DNA of 64,000 nucleotides, from contig CAMWNG010000001.1 in the NCBI GenBank assembly GCA_947175575.1, positions 62,001-126,000 of the forward strand, given 5' to 3'. Source of the DNA: an uncultured Bacteroidales bacterium (GTDB lineage: Bacteria; Bacteroidota; Bacteroidia; Bacteroidales; Muribaculaceae). Below the pieces are notes generated by a model. It saw nothing but the letters and a program-made list of their open reading frames with translations. It was not told where the DNA came from and did no database searches. The position numbers were made by a program, and so were the translations under genes. Below, piece by piece: positions 9,449 to 19,152 of this stretch (within the stretch, counting starts at the first letter, position 1; every line of letters begins with the position of its first letter).

Positions 9449-10195
9449 TTAATGGAAGGTAGAATGTTTTATGTATTCTTCGGCTTTACGGAGTGTTTCC
9501 GGTTTGCCGACATCGAACCAGCGGGCGTCGGACGGGATATCATAGCCCATAATATTAAGTCGGTCTGCATTTTCAATATAGAAATCAGTTATTGAAAATC
9601 TGACGTCCCGGGTGGCGAATTGTCTCAGGCTTTCAAAGACAGAGTGCGATATGACATGCATTCCGTCAAATGCACGCATCTTGTCAGCTTCCTCAAATTT
9701 AAGTCCGGCAGGTCGGACGTCACCGGTTTCAGAATTAGTCCAGCCCTTCAACCTGTCAGATTGAGAAAATACAAATCTCCGGGTGGTAAGACGCGGATCC
9801 ACAAGTAAGGTGACATCGGCTCCTGAAGCACGATGAAATTCCAACATCTCCGACGCATTGACCGTGTCAAGAACGTCAGCGTTATGAATCAATACGTCTT
9901 CGTGGCCGATGAGCGGTAGAGCGTTTACAAGGCCACCTCCGGTATCGAGAAGTCTGTCTGTCTCATCGCTAATCAGAATTTTCACAGGGCAGTCCAATCC
10001 GGCGACCATTTCTTTGATCTGATCGGCAAAATGGTGAACATTAACGACGATTCGGGAAACACCGAAACCGACCATCCTGTCTATGACACGCACAAGCATC
10101 GGAACACCACCGACCGGCACCAAGGCTTTGGGATGGAAATCGGTCCACGGTTTAAGACGACTGCCGATGCCGGCCGCAAAAATCATTCCTACCAT
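9449..10195 (-). CDS. Sugar-1-phosphate nucleotidyltransferase, MurU-like
   Basis: MVGMIFAAGIGSRLKPWTDFHPKALVPVGGVPML; adjacent to an AmgK-like kinase. Confidence 0.82.
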   Translation of the reverse strand: MVGMIFAAGIGSRLKPWTDFHPKALVPVGGVPMLVRVIDRMVGFGVSRIVVNVHHFADQIKEMVAGLDCPVKILISDETDRLLDTGGGLVNALPLIGHEDVLIHNADVLDTVNASEMLEFHRASGADVTLLVDPRLTTRRFVFSQSDRLKGWTNSETGDVRPAGLKFEEADKMRAFDGMHVISHSVFESLRQFATRDVRFSITDFYIENADRLNIMGYDIPSDARWFDVGKPETLRKAEEYIKHSTFH

Positions 10196-10197
10196 TT

Positions 10198-11640
10198 CTA
10201 TCTGCGTGGGAATAATTGTTCGATATTCTGTTCCCGATGTATTAGTTCCACCTTTACGTTGAATTTCCGGCTCAGATGTTCAGCCATGTGCTGTGCGCAA
10301 TATACGGAACGGTGTCTACCACCGGTGCATCCGAACGCCACAAACAGATTTGTGAAACCGCGGTCGATATATCGTTGTGTCGAAGCATCGACCAACGCAT
10401 AGCAATGGTCAAGGAACGATATAATCTCACCATCTTCTTCGAGAAAGTCGATTACCTGTTTGTCAAGACCGGTAAATGGCTTGTATCGCTCGTATTTTCC
10501 GGGATTATTGACTCCGCGGCAGTCGAATACATATCCGCCGCCATTGCCGGACGCATCGTTAGGAATGCCTTTTTTATATGCGAAACTGAACACACGAACT
10601 GTGAGCGTGCGTTTGTCGAGATCGCTGCTGAATTGTTTCAGATCCACAAGTTTGGTCAGCATGTCCGACAGATATGGATATTTGGAGAAATCGTAGTCGG
10701 CAAGCAGATTACGTAGATTCGCCACGGCAAAGGGCACACTCTGCATGAAATGCGGTTTTTTCTCGAAATATCCCCTGAAGCCGTACGCACCGAGAACCTG
10801 TAGAGTGCGGAAGAGCACGAAGAGGCTCAGAGTCTGCATGAACTGTGCCGGGTCGATTTCTCGATATTCTTTAGCTGCATCGATATACTCGGCGATGAGT
10901 TCGGTCCGAAGCTTAGGCGAAAAGTTAGCCTTGGCTTGCCATAGGAAAGATGCGACGTCATAAAAATACGGGCCACGACGACCGCCCTGAAAGTCTATAA
11001 ACCATGGTTCGGAGTCGTGAATCATCACATTACGGCTCTGGAAATCGCGGTACATGAAAGTGTCGCAATCGGTCTGGAGCAGATCGTCGGCCAACCGTCC
11101 GAAGTCATCTTCGAGAAGGTTCTCTTCGAATTCGAGTCCGGTTGCTTTCAGGAAACAATATTTGAAATAGTTGAGATCCCACATGATCGACCGACGGTCG
11201 AAATCCGTGGTGGGAAAACTTTTCGAGAAATCGAAACCGTCTGCGCCCGCGAATTGAAATTTCGGGAGAAGCCGGATGGTTTTCGCAAGCAATTCGCGTT
11301 CTTCCGGAGAAAAAATGTGTGTCAATCTGCCTTTTTCGATGGCTTGACAAAGGAGAGTGTCACCCAGATCAGTCTGCAGATAAGCCATCCGATCCGACGA
11401 TACCGCAACCACCGCAGGCACCGGCAGCCCTCTCTCTACAAATTGCGAGTCAAAATCAAGAAAAGCCTCATTTTCCTGTAGATTATTTCCCAGAACGCCG
11501 ATTAGAGTTTGGCCATCATTGCCGCGAAGGCGGAAATATCTGCGGTTGCTGCCGCTTGACGGCAGTTCTATGATTTCGACCGGGGAAAAGCCCGTATATG
11601 AGCGATATAGCTCGATAAGATGGTTTTTGTCAAGTGTCAT
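10198..11640 (-). CDS. AmgK-like aminosugar kinase (APH fold) fused to a RapZ C-terminal domain
   Basis: N-terminal kinase with MYRDFQSRNVMIHDSEPWFIDFQGGRRGP; C-terminal VFSFAYKKGIP...VFDCRGVNNPG...GLDKQVIDFL...FVAFGCTGGRHRSVYCAQHMAEHL...HRE, which is RapZ-like. Confidence 0.88.
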   Translation of the reverse strand: MTLDKNHLIELYRSYTGFSPVEIIELPSSGSNRRYFRLRGNDGQTLIGVLGNNLQENEAFLDFDSQFVERGLPVPAVVAVSSDRMAYLQTDLGDTLLCQAIEKGRLTHIFSPEERELLAKTIRLLPKFQFAGADGFDFSKSFPTTDFDRRSIMWDLNYFKYCFLKATGLEFEENLLEDDFGRLADDLLQTDCDTFMYRDFQSRNVMIHDSEPWFIDFQGGRRGPYFYDVASFLWQAKANFSPKLRTELIAEYIDAAKEYREIDPAQFMQTLSLFVLFRTLQVLGAYGFRGYFEKKPHFMQSVPFAVANLRNLLADYDFSKYPYLSDMLTKLVDLKQFSSDLDKRTLTVRVFSFAYKKGIPNDASGNGGGYVFDCRGVNNPGKYERYKPFTGLDKQVIDFLEEDGEIISFLDHCYALVDASTQRYIDRGFTNLFVAFGCTGGRHRSVYCAQHMAEHLSRKFNVKVELIHREQNIEQLFPRR

Positions 11641-11664
11641 GCGTAGCTTCAGTTTTGCGATGAA

Positions 11665-13851
11665 TTAATTGCCGAGTTCGGAGAGGAACTTGATTCTGAC
11701 AAGTCTTACCTCATCTTCGGTATAATCGGGACAAAGTTCCTTATAAGCCGTATTGAGAGAACCGTCTTCAGCCGATCGGAAATAATCGAAGATCTCATCC
11801 TGTTCATCTTCGTCGAGATGTTCGTTAATGAAATAATTCAGATTGATTTTATTGCCCGAATTGACTATAGATTCGATTTCATCGAGCAACTGGTCGAATT
11901 CAAGGCCATTGCTCGCAGCCACTTCCTCAAGGTCAATCTTACGGTCGATCGCCTGAATGATGGCGATCTTACGTTTGGATTTATTGGCAACAGAGCGCAC
12001 ACGCCAGTCTTCGGGGCGTTCGATCTCTTTTTCGTCAACATAATCCTTTATGACTTTCAGGAATTCTTGTCCGTAGCGTTTCGCTTTTCCTTCGCCCACA
12101 CCGGGAATGTTCTGAAGTTCTTCCGTCGTGATGGGATATGTGGTGGCCATGGCTTCCAGCGATGGATCCTGGAAAATGACATACGGCGGCAGATTATGAT
12201 GCTGCGCGATAGTCTTGCGCAAGGCTGAAAGGATAGAATATAATTCGGGATCAGCTGCACAGCCCGACCCGCTTTTCATATTAACCACCACATCCTCCTC
12301 GTCTGAGAATTCATTATCCTCGACCACATGGAATGAAACCGGATTCTTGAGATAAGATTTGGCCTTTGGAGTGAGAGATATTATTCCGTAGTTTTCAATG
12401 TCGCGTGTAAGATATCCGTCCAGGGTGGCCTGTCTTATCAGAGCATTGAGGAATCGTCTGTTAGATGATTCCAGACATCCGAAAACCTCAAGATCTTCAT
12501 GACGATAGGATTTGACATCGGCGGTGTCTTTACCTAATAGAATATCAATTATATAATCTGCCTTGAATTTTTCTTTAAGAGCGGCTATAGTTTCAATTGT
12601 CGCAAGTAGTTCTTCTTTAGCTTCCACTTTCTTCTTAGTGTTTTTACAATTGTCACAGTTGCCGCAGCGCTCGTCGGTGAAAACTTCACCGAAATAATGG
12701 AGCAGCGTGCGTCTACGACACACCGACGATTCAGCGTAAGCAGCCGTTTCGGCAAGGAGCTGTCGTCCGATTTCCTGTTCAGCCAACGGTTTGCCCTGCA
12801 TGAATTTCTCCATCTTTTGCAAATCGCGGTAGGCATAGAATGTCAGGCAGTAGCCTTCGCCTCCGTCACGGCCGGCGCGCCCTGTTTCCTGATAGTAGCC
12901 CTCAAGTGATTTTGGCATGTCATAATGTATGACAAACCTCACATCGGGTTTGTCGATACCCATGCCGAATGCTATCGTAGCTACAATAATATCCACTTTC
13001 TCAAGAAGGAACGCATCCTGGTTTTCGGAACGGGTGGCGGCGTCCATGCCTGCGTGATATGGTAAAGCTTTGATATTGTTTACCCTTAACAGTTCGGCGA
13101 GTTCCTCTACCTTCTTACGGCTGAGGCAATATATTATTCCGGATTTACCGGAATGTTGTCTGATGAACCGGATTATGTCGTGATCTGTGCTCTTGGTCTT
13201 AGGGCGGACTTCATAATACAGGTTATGACGATTGAAGGATGATTTGAACACCCTCGCACCCACATTCATACCAAGATTCTTTTGTATGTCGTGTTGTACC
13301 TTAGGAGTGGCCGTAGCCGTCAAGGCTATGACCGGTCGTGAGCCTATCTCATTGATGATCGGACGGATGCGCCTGTATTCCGGACGGAAGTCATGTCCCC
13401 ATTCCGAGATACAGTGAGCTTCGTCAATCGCAAAGAACGAGATGGTCACGGATTTCAGAAAATCAATGTTATCTTCTTTTGTGAGCGATTCAGGGGCTAC
13501 ATAAAGCAGTTTAGTTTTTCCGTCTGTCACATCCGACTTGACCTGATCGATCTGCGTGCGACTTAGAGACGAATTGAGAAAATGCGCGATTGAATCTTTC
13601 TCACTGAAGTTTCTCATTGCGTCGACCTGATTTTTCATTAACGCTATGAGCGGCGACACCACGATCGCTGTACCGTCGAGCAGTAGTGCGGGAAGTTGAT
13701 AGCACAAGGATTTTCCTCCTCCGGTGGGCATAAGCACAAAGACATCATTACCCTCCATAAGGCTGGTGATGATAGCCTCCTGATTGCCTTTGAAGGTGCC
13801 GAATCCGAAATGCTTTTTGAGTGCTTCCGTCAGGCTTATCGTAGTGGCCAT
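11665..13851 (-). CDS. recQ: ATP-dependent DNA helicase RecQ (with RQC and HRDC)
   Basis: MPTGGGKSLCYQLPALL, DEAHCISEWGHDFRPEYRR, QETGRAGRDG, CGNCDNC zinc motif. Confidence 0.96.
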   Translation of the reverse strand: MATTISLTEALKKHFGFGTFKGNQEAIITSLMEGNDVFVLMPTGGGKSLCYQLPALLLDGTAIVVSPLIALMKNQVDAMRNFSEKDSIAHFLNSSLSRTQIDQVKSDVTDGKTKLLYVAPESLTKEDNIDFLKSVTISFFAIDEAHCISEWGHDFRPEYRRIRPIINEIGSRPVIALTATATPKVQHDIQKNLGMNVGARVFKSSFNRHNLYYEVRPKTKSTDHDIIRFIRQHSGKSGIIYCLSRKKVEELAELLRVNNIKALPYHAGMDAATRSENQDAFLLEKVDIIVATIAFGMGIDKPDVRFVIHYDMPKSLEGYYQETGRAGRDGGEGYCLTFYAYRDLQKMEKFMQGKPLAEQEIGRQLLAETAAYAESSVCRRRTLLHYFGEVFTDERCGNCDNCKNTKKKVEAKEELLATIETIAALKEKFKADYIIDILLGKDTADVKSYRHEDLEVFGCLESSNRRFLNALIRQATLDGYLTRDIENYGIISLTPKAKSYLKNPVSFHVVEDNEFSDEEDVVVNMKSGSGCAADPELYSILSALRKTIAQHHNLPPYVIFQDPSLEAMATTYPITTEELQNIPGVGEGKAKRYGQEFLKVIKDYVDEKEIERPEDWRVRSVANKSKRKIAIIQAIDRKIDLEEVAASNGLEFDQLLDEIESIVNSGNKINLNYFINEHLDEDEQDEIFDYFRSAEDGSLNTAYKELCPDYTEDEVRLVRIKFLSELGN

Positions 13852-13917
13852 AATGTAAATGAATGATCGGTTTGACTATTTGAGAAGAGTAAATTGAATG
13901 TTGTTTCTTATGCTGAA

Positions 13918-15198
13918 TCAGGATCCAACCGAGGCTGCCTCGAAATGCGCCGCTTCGAATTTTTCTTTGGCGTAAGGTAAAGTAACCTCGAATTCCTTGA
14001 CATTCATGGACGGGATATCGAACATGGCATCCACCATAATCGCCTCGACGATAGAACGCAGACCTCGCGCGCCTAATTTATATTCAATGGCTTTGTCGAC
14101 CACAAATTCAAGAACTTCCGGTGCGAACGTGAGTTTCACTCCATCCATTTGGAAAAGTTTCTCATATTGTCGTGTGATTGCGTTCTTCGGCTCGGTGAGA
14201 ACCCGAAGAAGCGCATCGCGTGACAATGGATTGAGATGTGTCAGAATGGGAAGGCGGCCTATGATCTCAGGTATGAGGCCATAGGAACGGAGGTCCTGGG
14301 GTGCGACATAGCGCAGGTAGTCCTGCTTGTCGCGCGGACGTTCCCGGGTGCTGTCGGTCGCGTAACCCACTACATGGCTGTTCATGCGTTGAGCTATCTT
14401 GCTCTCGATGCCTTCGAAAGCGCCTCCGCAGATGAACAGTATGTCTTTGGTGTCAACTGGAATCATTTTTTGTTCGGGGTGTTTGCGACCGCCTTGGGGC
14501 GGGACATTCACAATCGAACCTTCGAGAAGTTTCAGGAGACCTTGTTGCACACCTTCACCGGAAACATCGCGTGTAATCGACGGGTTATCGCCCTTTCTGG
14601 CTATTTTGTCTATCTCGTCGATGAACACGATTCCGCGCTGGGCTTTCTCCACGTCGTAGTCAGCGGCCTGAAGCAGTCGTGTCAGCAAGCTTTCGATATC
14701 CTCGCCGACATATCCGGCCTGGGTAAGGACAGTGGCATCCACGATGGTGAAAGGAACATTGAGCTGACGGGCAATCGTTTTGGCTAAAAGTGTTTTGCCC
14801 GTACCGGTAGGACCAACAATAATTATATTCGATTTTTCGATGTCGACATCATCATCTTTCAGGCGGGGTTGCATCAGTCGCTTATAATGATTATACACCG
14901 CAACGGAAAGATATTTTTTTGCATCGTCTTGTCCGATTACATATTGATCGAGATGTTCCTTGATCTGATGCGGAGTCGGAACATTATCTTTCATACTGGC
15001 GATGAACTCCCGTTTGTCGTCCTGCCGCTGTTTTTCGGGCAGTTCTTCGCGTATATATCCGCTGAGAGTCTCTATGCAGTCGGTACAGATACATGACTGC
15101 TGGTCAGAGGAAGGTACGAGGAAACGATACTGCGAGGGATCGGCCGGACGGCCGCACCATTCGCAATAAGCGTCTGAAGGATTTTTCTTTTTTGCCAT
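13918..15198 (-). CDS. clpX: ATP-dependent Clp protease ATP-binding subunit ClpX
   Basis: N-terminal CEWCGRP...CTDC zinc binding domain, [21 protein letters not shown]. Confidence 0.97.
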   Translation of the reverse strand: MAKKKNPSDAYCEWCGRPADPSQYRFLVPSSDQQSCICTDCIETLSGYIREELPEKQRQDDKREFIASMKDNVPTPHQIKEHLDQYVIGQDDAKKYLSVAVYNHYKRLMQPRLKDDDVDIEKSNIIIVGPTGTGKTLLAKTIARQLNVPFTIVDATVLTQAGYVGEDIESLLTRLLQAADYDVEKAQRGIVFIDEIDKIARKGDNPSITRDVSGEGVQQGLLKLLEGSIVNVPPQGGRKHPEQKMIPVDTKDILFICGGAFEGIESKIAQRMNSHVVGYATDSTRERPRDKQDYLRYVAPQDLRSYGLIPEIIGRLPILTHLNPLSRDALLRVLTEPKNAITRQYEKLFQMDGVKLTFAPEVLEFVVDKAIEYKLGARGLRSIVEAIMVDAMFDIPSMNVKEFEVTLPYAKEKFEAAHFEAASVGS

Positions 15199-15206
15199 TT
15201 AACGTA

Positions 15207-15896
15207 TCAATGCTTGGCTTTAATGAGCACCTGATCTATCATGCCGTAATTCTTTGCTTCTTCGGCTGTCATCCAGTAATCGCGGTCGCTGTCGCGTTCC
15301 ACTTTGTCGAACGGCTGTCCGGAATGATCCGAGATAATGGTATAAAGTTCGTGCTTGAGTTTTTGTATCTCGCGAGCTGTTATTTCAATGTCTGAAGCCT
15401 GGCCTTGCGCACCGCCCATGGGTTGGTGAATCATGACGCGGGAATGGCGTAGGGCAAAGCGTTTGCCTTTCTGACCTGCGACAAGAAGCACCGCGGCCAT
15501 CGAGGCTGCCATACCGGTGCAAATGGTAGCAACGTCGCTGGAAATATACTGCATGGTATCATATATGCCAAGACCGGCATATACTGATCCGCCGGGTGAA
15601 TTTATATAGATGGAGACATCCTTGCCGGGATCAGCTGAATCAAGGTAAAGCAGCTGAGCCTGGATGACATTTGCTGTATAATCGTTTACTTCTGTGCCAA
15701 GAAAGATGATCCGATCCATCATCAGTCGGGAGAAAACGTCCATTTGAGCGACATTAAGCTGACGCTCTTCGATGATGCTCGGATTGATGTAGTTCGATGT
15801 GATTACGTTGGAAACTGCCGAGGTGTATTGATCCAACGCGAGACCGTTGAGACCCATACCTTTCACGGCGAAATTACGAAAATCTGTATGTTGCAT
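15207..15896 (-). CDS. clpP: ATP-dependent Clp protease proteolytic subunit ClpP
   Basis: [48 protein letters not shown]; start reassigned to [13 protein letters not shown] (cat at 15894-15896). Confidence 0.95.
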   Translation of the reverse strand: MQHTDFRNFAVKGMGLNGLALDQYTSAVSNVITSNYINPSIIEERQLNVAQMDVFSRLMMDRIIFLGTEVNDYTANVIQAQLLYLDSADPGKDVSIYINSPGGSVYAGLGIYDTMQYISSDVATICTGMAASMAAVLLVAGQKGKRFALRHSRVMIHQPMGGAQGQASDIEITAREIQKLKHELYTIISDHSGQPFDKVERDSDRDYWMTAEEAKNYGMIDQVLIKAKH

Positions 15897-15944
15897 ATTT
15901 ATAAATGTATATTGCCTGTAGTTGGTGTTTCGGGAATTCTTTTT

Positions 15945-15952
15945 CAAAGTTA
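15945..15952 (-). promoter_or_regulatory. Bacteroidetes-type -7 element (TAACTTTG) upstream of clpP
   Basis: caaagtta on + strand = TAACTTTG on minus strand; CAAA at 15975-15978 gives a slightly long 22-nt spacer to the -33 element. Confidence 0.5.
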
Positions 15953-16023
15953 CTAAAAAAATCTGAGATAGCATCAAAAAAATATTTTTTATTGACTGCC
16001 GAATGTCAAAAAGAGCAAAAAAA

Positions 16024-16055
16024 GAGGTTGTGTCTTGGTTCAGACACAACCTCTG
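16024..16055 (-). terminator. Rho-independent terminator of the glutaminase-like gene
   Basis: agaggttgtgtct / agacacaacctct, 13-bp perfect stem, 6-nt loop, A-rich + strand flank (U-tract on minus transcript). Confidence 0.8.
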
Positions 16056-16128
16056 CGCAGAATTATATATAACATTCAACCATAAAGGTTGGTTTCAGTC
16101 ACCTTTCATAGATTAATAAAAGGGCTGT

Positions 16129-17070
16129 TTATTTCTCGACCTCAACACGTGCTGAAGAATAGACGTTGAGCTGGAGTGTGTTTGCAATGTATTTGATGGC
16201 TTTCTTAGCCTTGACAGAGACGCCTCTCTGATCAAGTTCGGGACTGTATGCAGCGATTGCACCGAAACCGGGGAGAACGGCCAGAATCAGACCGCCTTTA
16301 CCGCTGCGTGCTGGAAGACCGACCATTACATTCCAGCCTTTGGCTTCTTTATGAAGCCCGCGTGTGGCCATCATACCTACGACGTTGGCAGCAATTTCAC
16401 CGTCAAAAGCTACTTGACCGTTAGTTACATTTCGGCCGTCGGCTGCAATTGTTGCGCCGAGTGTCGCCAACTGTTGTGTGTTGACTTGAAGGCTTGTCAG
16501 TTTGGCATACAGATCAAGCGCTATATTTGCTTGGTCGTAAAGCGAGAATTCAGCTTGAGCGAGCTGATCGACTGCGTTCTCATCAGCCAATTGTTGTTTA
16601 ACGGCTTTGTAGTATTTGTCATTGAGAACAGGTGCAGAACCGACAAGATTGATGAAGTTGTTTATCATCACATCCCACTTGCCTTCGGGGTCGTTCTGAG
16701 GCTGAATGATGCTCACGGCACGTACACCGTGGCGGCTCAGACCGATATGGGGTTTGGCATGCTTCTCGGTCTTGGCACATCCGCATTTACACATGCCGAT
16801 TTTCTTCATCAGATCTTTGACCTTATTCTGAGTCATAAGAACCACCGCAGACGAAACCTGAGCTACGTCGCCCATCACGGTCAGGGCGTCAGTGTCACCC
16901 TTATTTATTACTGTACCGTCGGTCAGCACTACGCTGATGCCGAAAAGGTTATCTTTTTCTACTTCAATGCGGGGATCTTTTTCGCCTTCTTTGATGCTTT
17001 TGAAGTTCTCATAAGCATCGACGACCGCTTTCTGCACGTCGCCAAGAGATATTTTTCGTGTCATAGTCAT
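16129..17070 (-). CDS. Glutaminase (GlsA-family) homologue with divergent N-terminal half
   Basis: C-terminal VGLPARSGKGGLILAVLPGFGAIAAYSPELDQRGVSVKAKKAIKYIANTL matches the serine-dependent glutaminase family; likely start MTMTRKISL. Confidence 0.75.
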   Translation of the reverse strand: MTMTRKISLGDVQKAVVDAYENFKSIKEGEKDPRIEVEKDNLFGISVVLTDGTVINKGDTDALTVMGDVAQVSSAVVLMTQNKVKDLMKKIGMCKCGCAKTEKHAKPHIGLSRHGVRAVSIIQPQNDPEGKWDVMINNFINLVGSAPVLNDKYYKAVKQQLADENAVDQLAQAEFSLYDQANIALDLYAKLTSLQVNTQQLATLGATIAADGRNVTNGQVAFDGEIAANVVGMMATRGLHKEAKGWNVMVGLPARSGKGGLILAVLPGFGAIAAYSPELDQRGVSVKAKKAIKYIANTLQLNVYSSARVEVEK

Positions 17071-17151
17071 AGGTTTATCAAATTCTGCCAGTATAACATA
17101 ATCGGAAGGAGTAAAGTTGCGCTCGGGAGTATATTTTAATATTTTTTTTTG

Positions 17152-17159
17152 TAACTTTG
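17152..17159 (+). promoter_or_regulatory. Candidate -7 element TAACTTTG upstream of the Wzi-like gene
   Basis: Exact TAnnTTTG match, 8 nt before the ATG at 17168; no good -33 TTTG. Confidence 0.4.
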
Positions 17160-17167
17160 TGGCTGCA

Positions 17168-18691
17168 ATGAAAAAAGATGTCCTAAAATATCTGACTGTT
17201 TGTGCCGCGCTTGCATCCACGCATGGAATTCTGGCTCAAACCGCTTTGAATTACGAAGTTTCAGCACTGGGATCCGGCGCTTCAGGTGCGTTCGCGCCAT
17301 ATTTTATCGGAAGTATGAACGGATCCAGAATAGTCCGTAAAGGACATGCGCTTATGGATGCCGGAGTCTCGGTTGATCTTGACCGATCAAAAAGATTCTC
17401 ATGGGCGGCCGGAGCGGAAATAATCACCGGTTATTCGACTGCGAATGATTATGACCGTTGGGATGGCGCATGGTCCTCAAATGTCAATAGACCTTCGGCC
17501 GTATGGATTCAGCAGCTGTACGGTCAGATAAAATTCCGCGGTGTACAACTTACGGTCGGACAAAGAGATGCGGTCTCGGCTATCCTTCCTCAAGAACTTA
17601 CTTCTGGAGATCTGACGCGTAGCGGCAATGCGCGCGGTGTGCCGGGTGCATCGGTCGGATTTATTGACTTTCAGGACATTCCGTTTACAAACGGATGGGT
17701 ACAGATCGACGGTGTGGTCGATTACGGCATGTTCACTGATACGGATTTCCGTGCCAAACAGTTCAATTATTATACCGGACTGCTTACCGGGAATACTTAT
17801 TATACCTATAAACGCTGTTATTTCAGGACAAAACCGACGGTGCCGTTCAGCGTTACGCTCGGTATGCAGACAGCTGGACAGTTCGGCGGCTGGACAGAAT
17901 ACTACCGTCTTGGAACCATGTATCGTGATGACCGGCGGGGATTCCGGGTCGCAGATGTGTTCAAGATGTTTTTTCCCATCGAAGGTAATGGCAACGGTTT
18001 CTATGAAGGAAATTCTCTTGGTTCATGGGATTTCAAAGCTCGTTATCTTCTGAAAAACGGAGATGCGCTTACATTCGCGTTCCAATGGCCTTGGGAAGAC
18101 GGTTCGGGAATCGGACATCGCAACGGATGGGACGGTCTTTACGGCCTATATTACCAGAGCTCAAATAAAGGTTTGATATCCGGAGCTGCAGTAGAATGGG
18201 TGGATTTCCGTAACCAGAGCGGTCCGATTCATCTTGAGCCGGGCGATTTTCCCGGTACGGATCTCAACGTGCATACCACCGGTGGAGACAACAATTATAA
18301 TAACGACACATACGCATCATATACCAACTACGGAATGGCGATAGCCACGCCGATTCTCGTTGCTCCGGTGTATAATCTTAACGGTTGTTCTTATTTCCTC
18401 CATAATTGTGCACGCGGACTCCATATGGCGCTTACAGGGTATATTATACCATCGTTAGGATATACACTGAAATACTCCTGGCAACAGGCATGGGGCATGG
18501 GTCGCAAGCCATCGCCTTACTGTATGATTGATAATTCGATTCTTGCCGATGTACGATGGGATATGTCCGCGCTGGCTCCGGGCTGGCGCTTGGGCGCTCA
18601 AGTCGCGGTTGATGCCGGCCGGCTTCGTGGCGACAATTTCGGTGCGATGGTTTCAATTTCATATTCAGGCAGCTTTAATTTCAAAAAATGA
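17168..18691 (+). CDS. Capsule assembly Wzi-like outer membrane protein
   Basis: Signal peptide (MKKDVLKYLTVCAALASTHGILAQ) and beta-barrel pattern; PYFIGSMNGSRIVRKGHALMDAGVSVDL and genomic context with sugar genes. Confidence 0.65.
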   Translation: MKKDVLKYLTVCAALASTHGILAQTALNYEVSALGSGASGAFAPYFIGSMNGSRIVRKGHALMDAGVSVDLDRSKRFSWAAGAEIITGYSTANDYDRWDGAWSSNVNRPSAVWIQQLYGQIKFRGVQLTVGQRDAVSAILPQELTSGDLTRSGNARGVPGASVGFIDFQDIPFTNGWVQIDGVVDYGMFTDTDFRAKQFNYYTGLLTGNTYYTYKRCYFRTKPTVPFSVTLGMQTAGQFGGWTEYYRLGTMYRDDRRGFRVADVFKMFFPIEGNGNGFYEGNSLGSWDFKARYLLKNGDALTFAFQWPWEDGSGIGHRNGWDGLYGLYYQSSNKGLISGAAVEWVDFRNQSGPIHLEPGDFPGTDLNVHTTGGDNNYNNDTYASYTNYGMAIATPILVAPVYNLNGCSYFLHNCARGLHMALTGYIIPSLGYTLKYSWQQAWGMGRKPSPYCMIDNSILADVRWDMSALAPGWRLGAQVAVDAGRLRGDNFGAMVSISYSGSFNFKK

Positions 18692-19152
18692 AAATATCAG
18701 GCTATATTAGGCTTATCGTGACGAGTATCGCCGCAATTTGTATCGCAGGTTGTCAGAATGAAGGCCCGATCGGATATAAATTCGGAGTATGGCGTATCGA
18801 CAGTTATTCTGCGGATGGAATTCCTGTTACAGATATTCTTGTCGAGAATACCACGATCGCTTTTCAAGGTGGTGCGATAAATGTAATCGCGCTACGAGAT
18901 AATTATATGAACAGCTTTGACCAGTACGGGTCTTGGACTGAAGAAGGAAATACGCTTTATCTTAATTTCACTCACAGTGATGACAATCATCCCGCAGGGA
19001 GTGATTTCTACGCTGCTCCATATTGGCTCGGATGGACTTCCGAAGAAGTTATGGCCTTTGAGGTGGAAAAGCATTCCAACCGCGAAATGACCTGGCGTTA
19101 CATAAGCCCGGCAGGAGTGGTCAATATCTATAAACTTCACAAAACTTGGTAA
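18688..19152 (+). CDS. Small lipoprotein of unknown function
   Basis: MKISGYIRLIVTSIAAICIAGCQNEG lipobox; overlaps the preceding stop by 4 nt. Confidence 0.7.
   Translation: MKISGYIRLIVTSIAAICIAGCQNEGPIGYKFGVWRIDSYSADGIPVTDILVENTTIAFQGGAINVIALRDNYMNSFDQYGSWTEEGNTLYLNFTHSDDNHPAGSDFYAAPYWLGWTSEEVMAFEVEKHSNREMTWRYISPAGVVNIYKLHKTW

Noticed and set aside
16351-17139. 262-aa + strand ORF
   Set aside because: Antisense to the glutaminase homologue; no signal of real coding.
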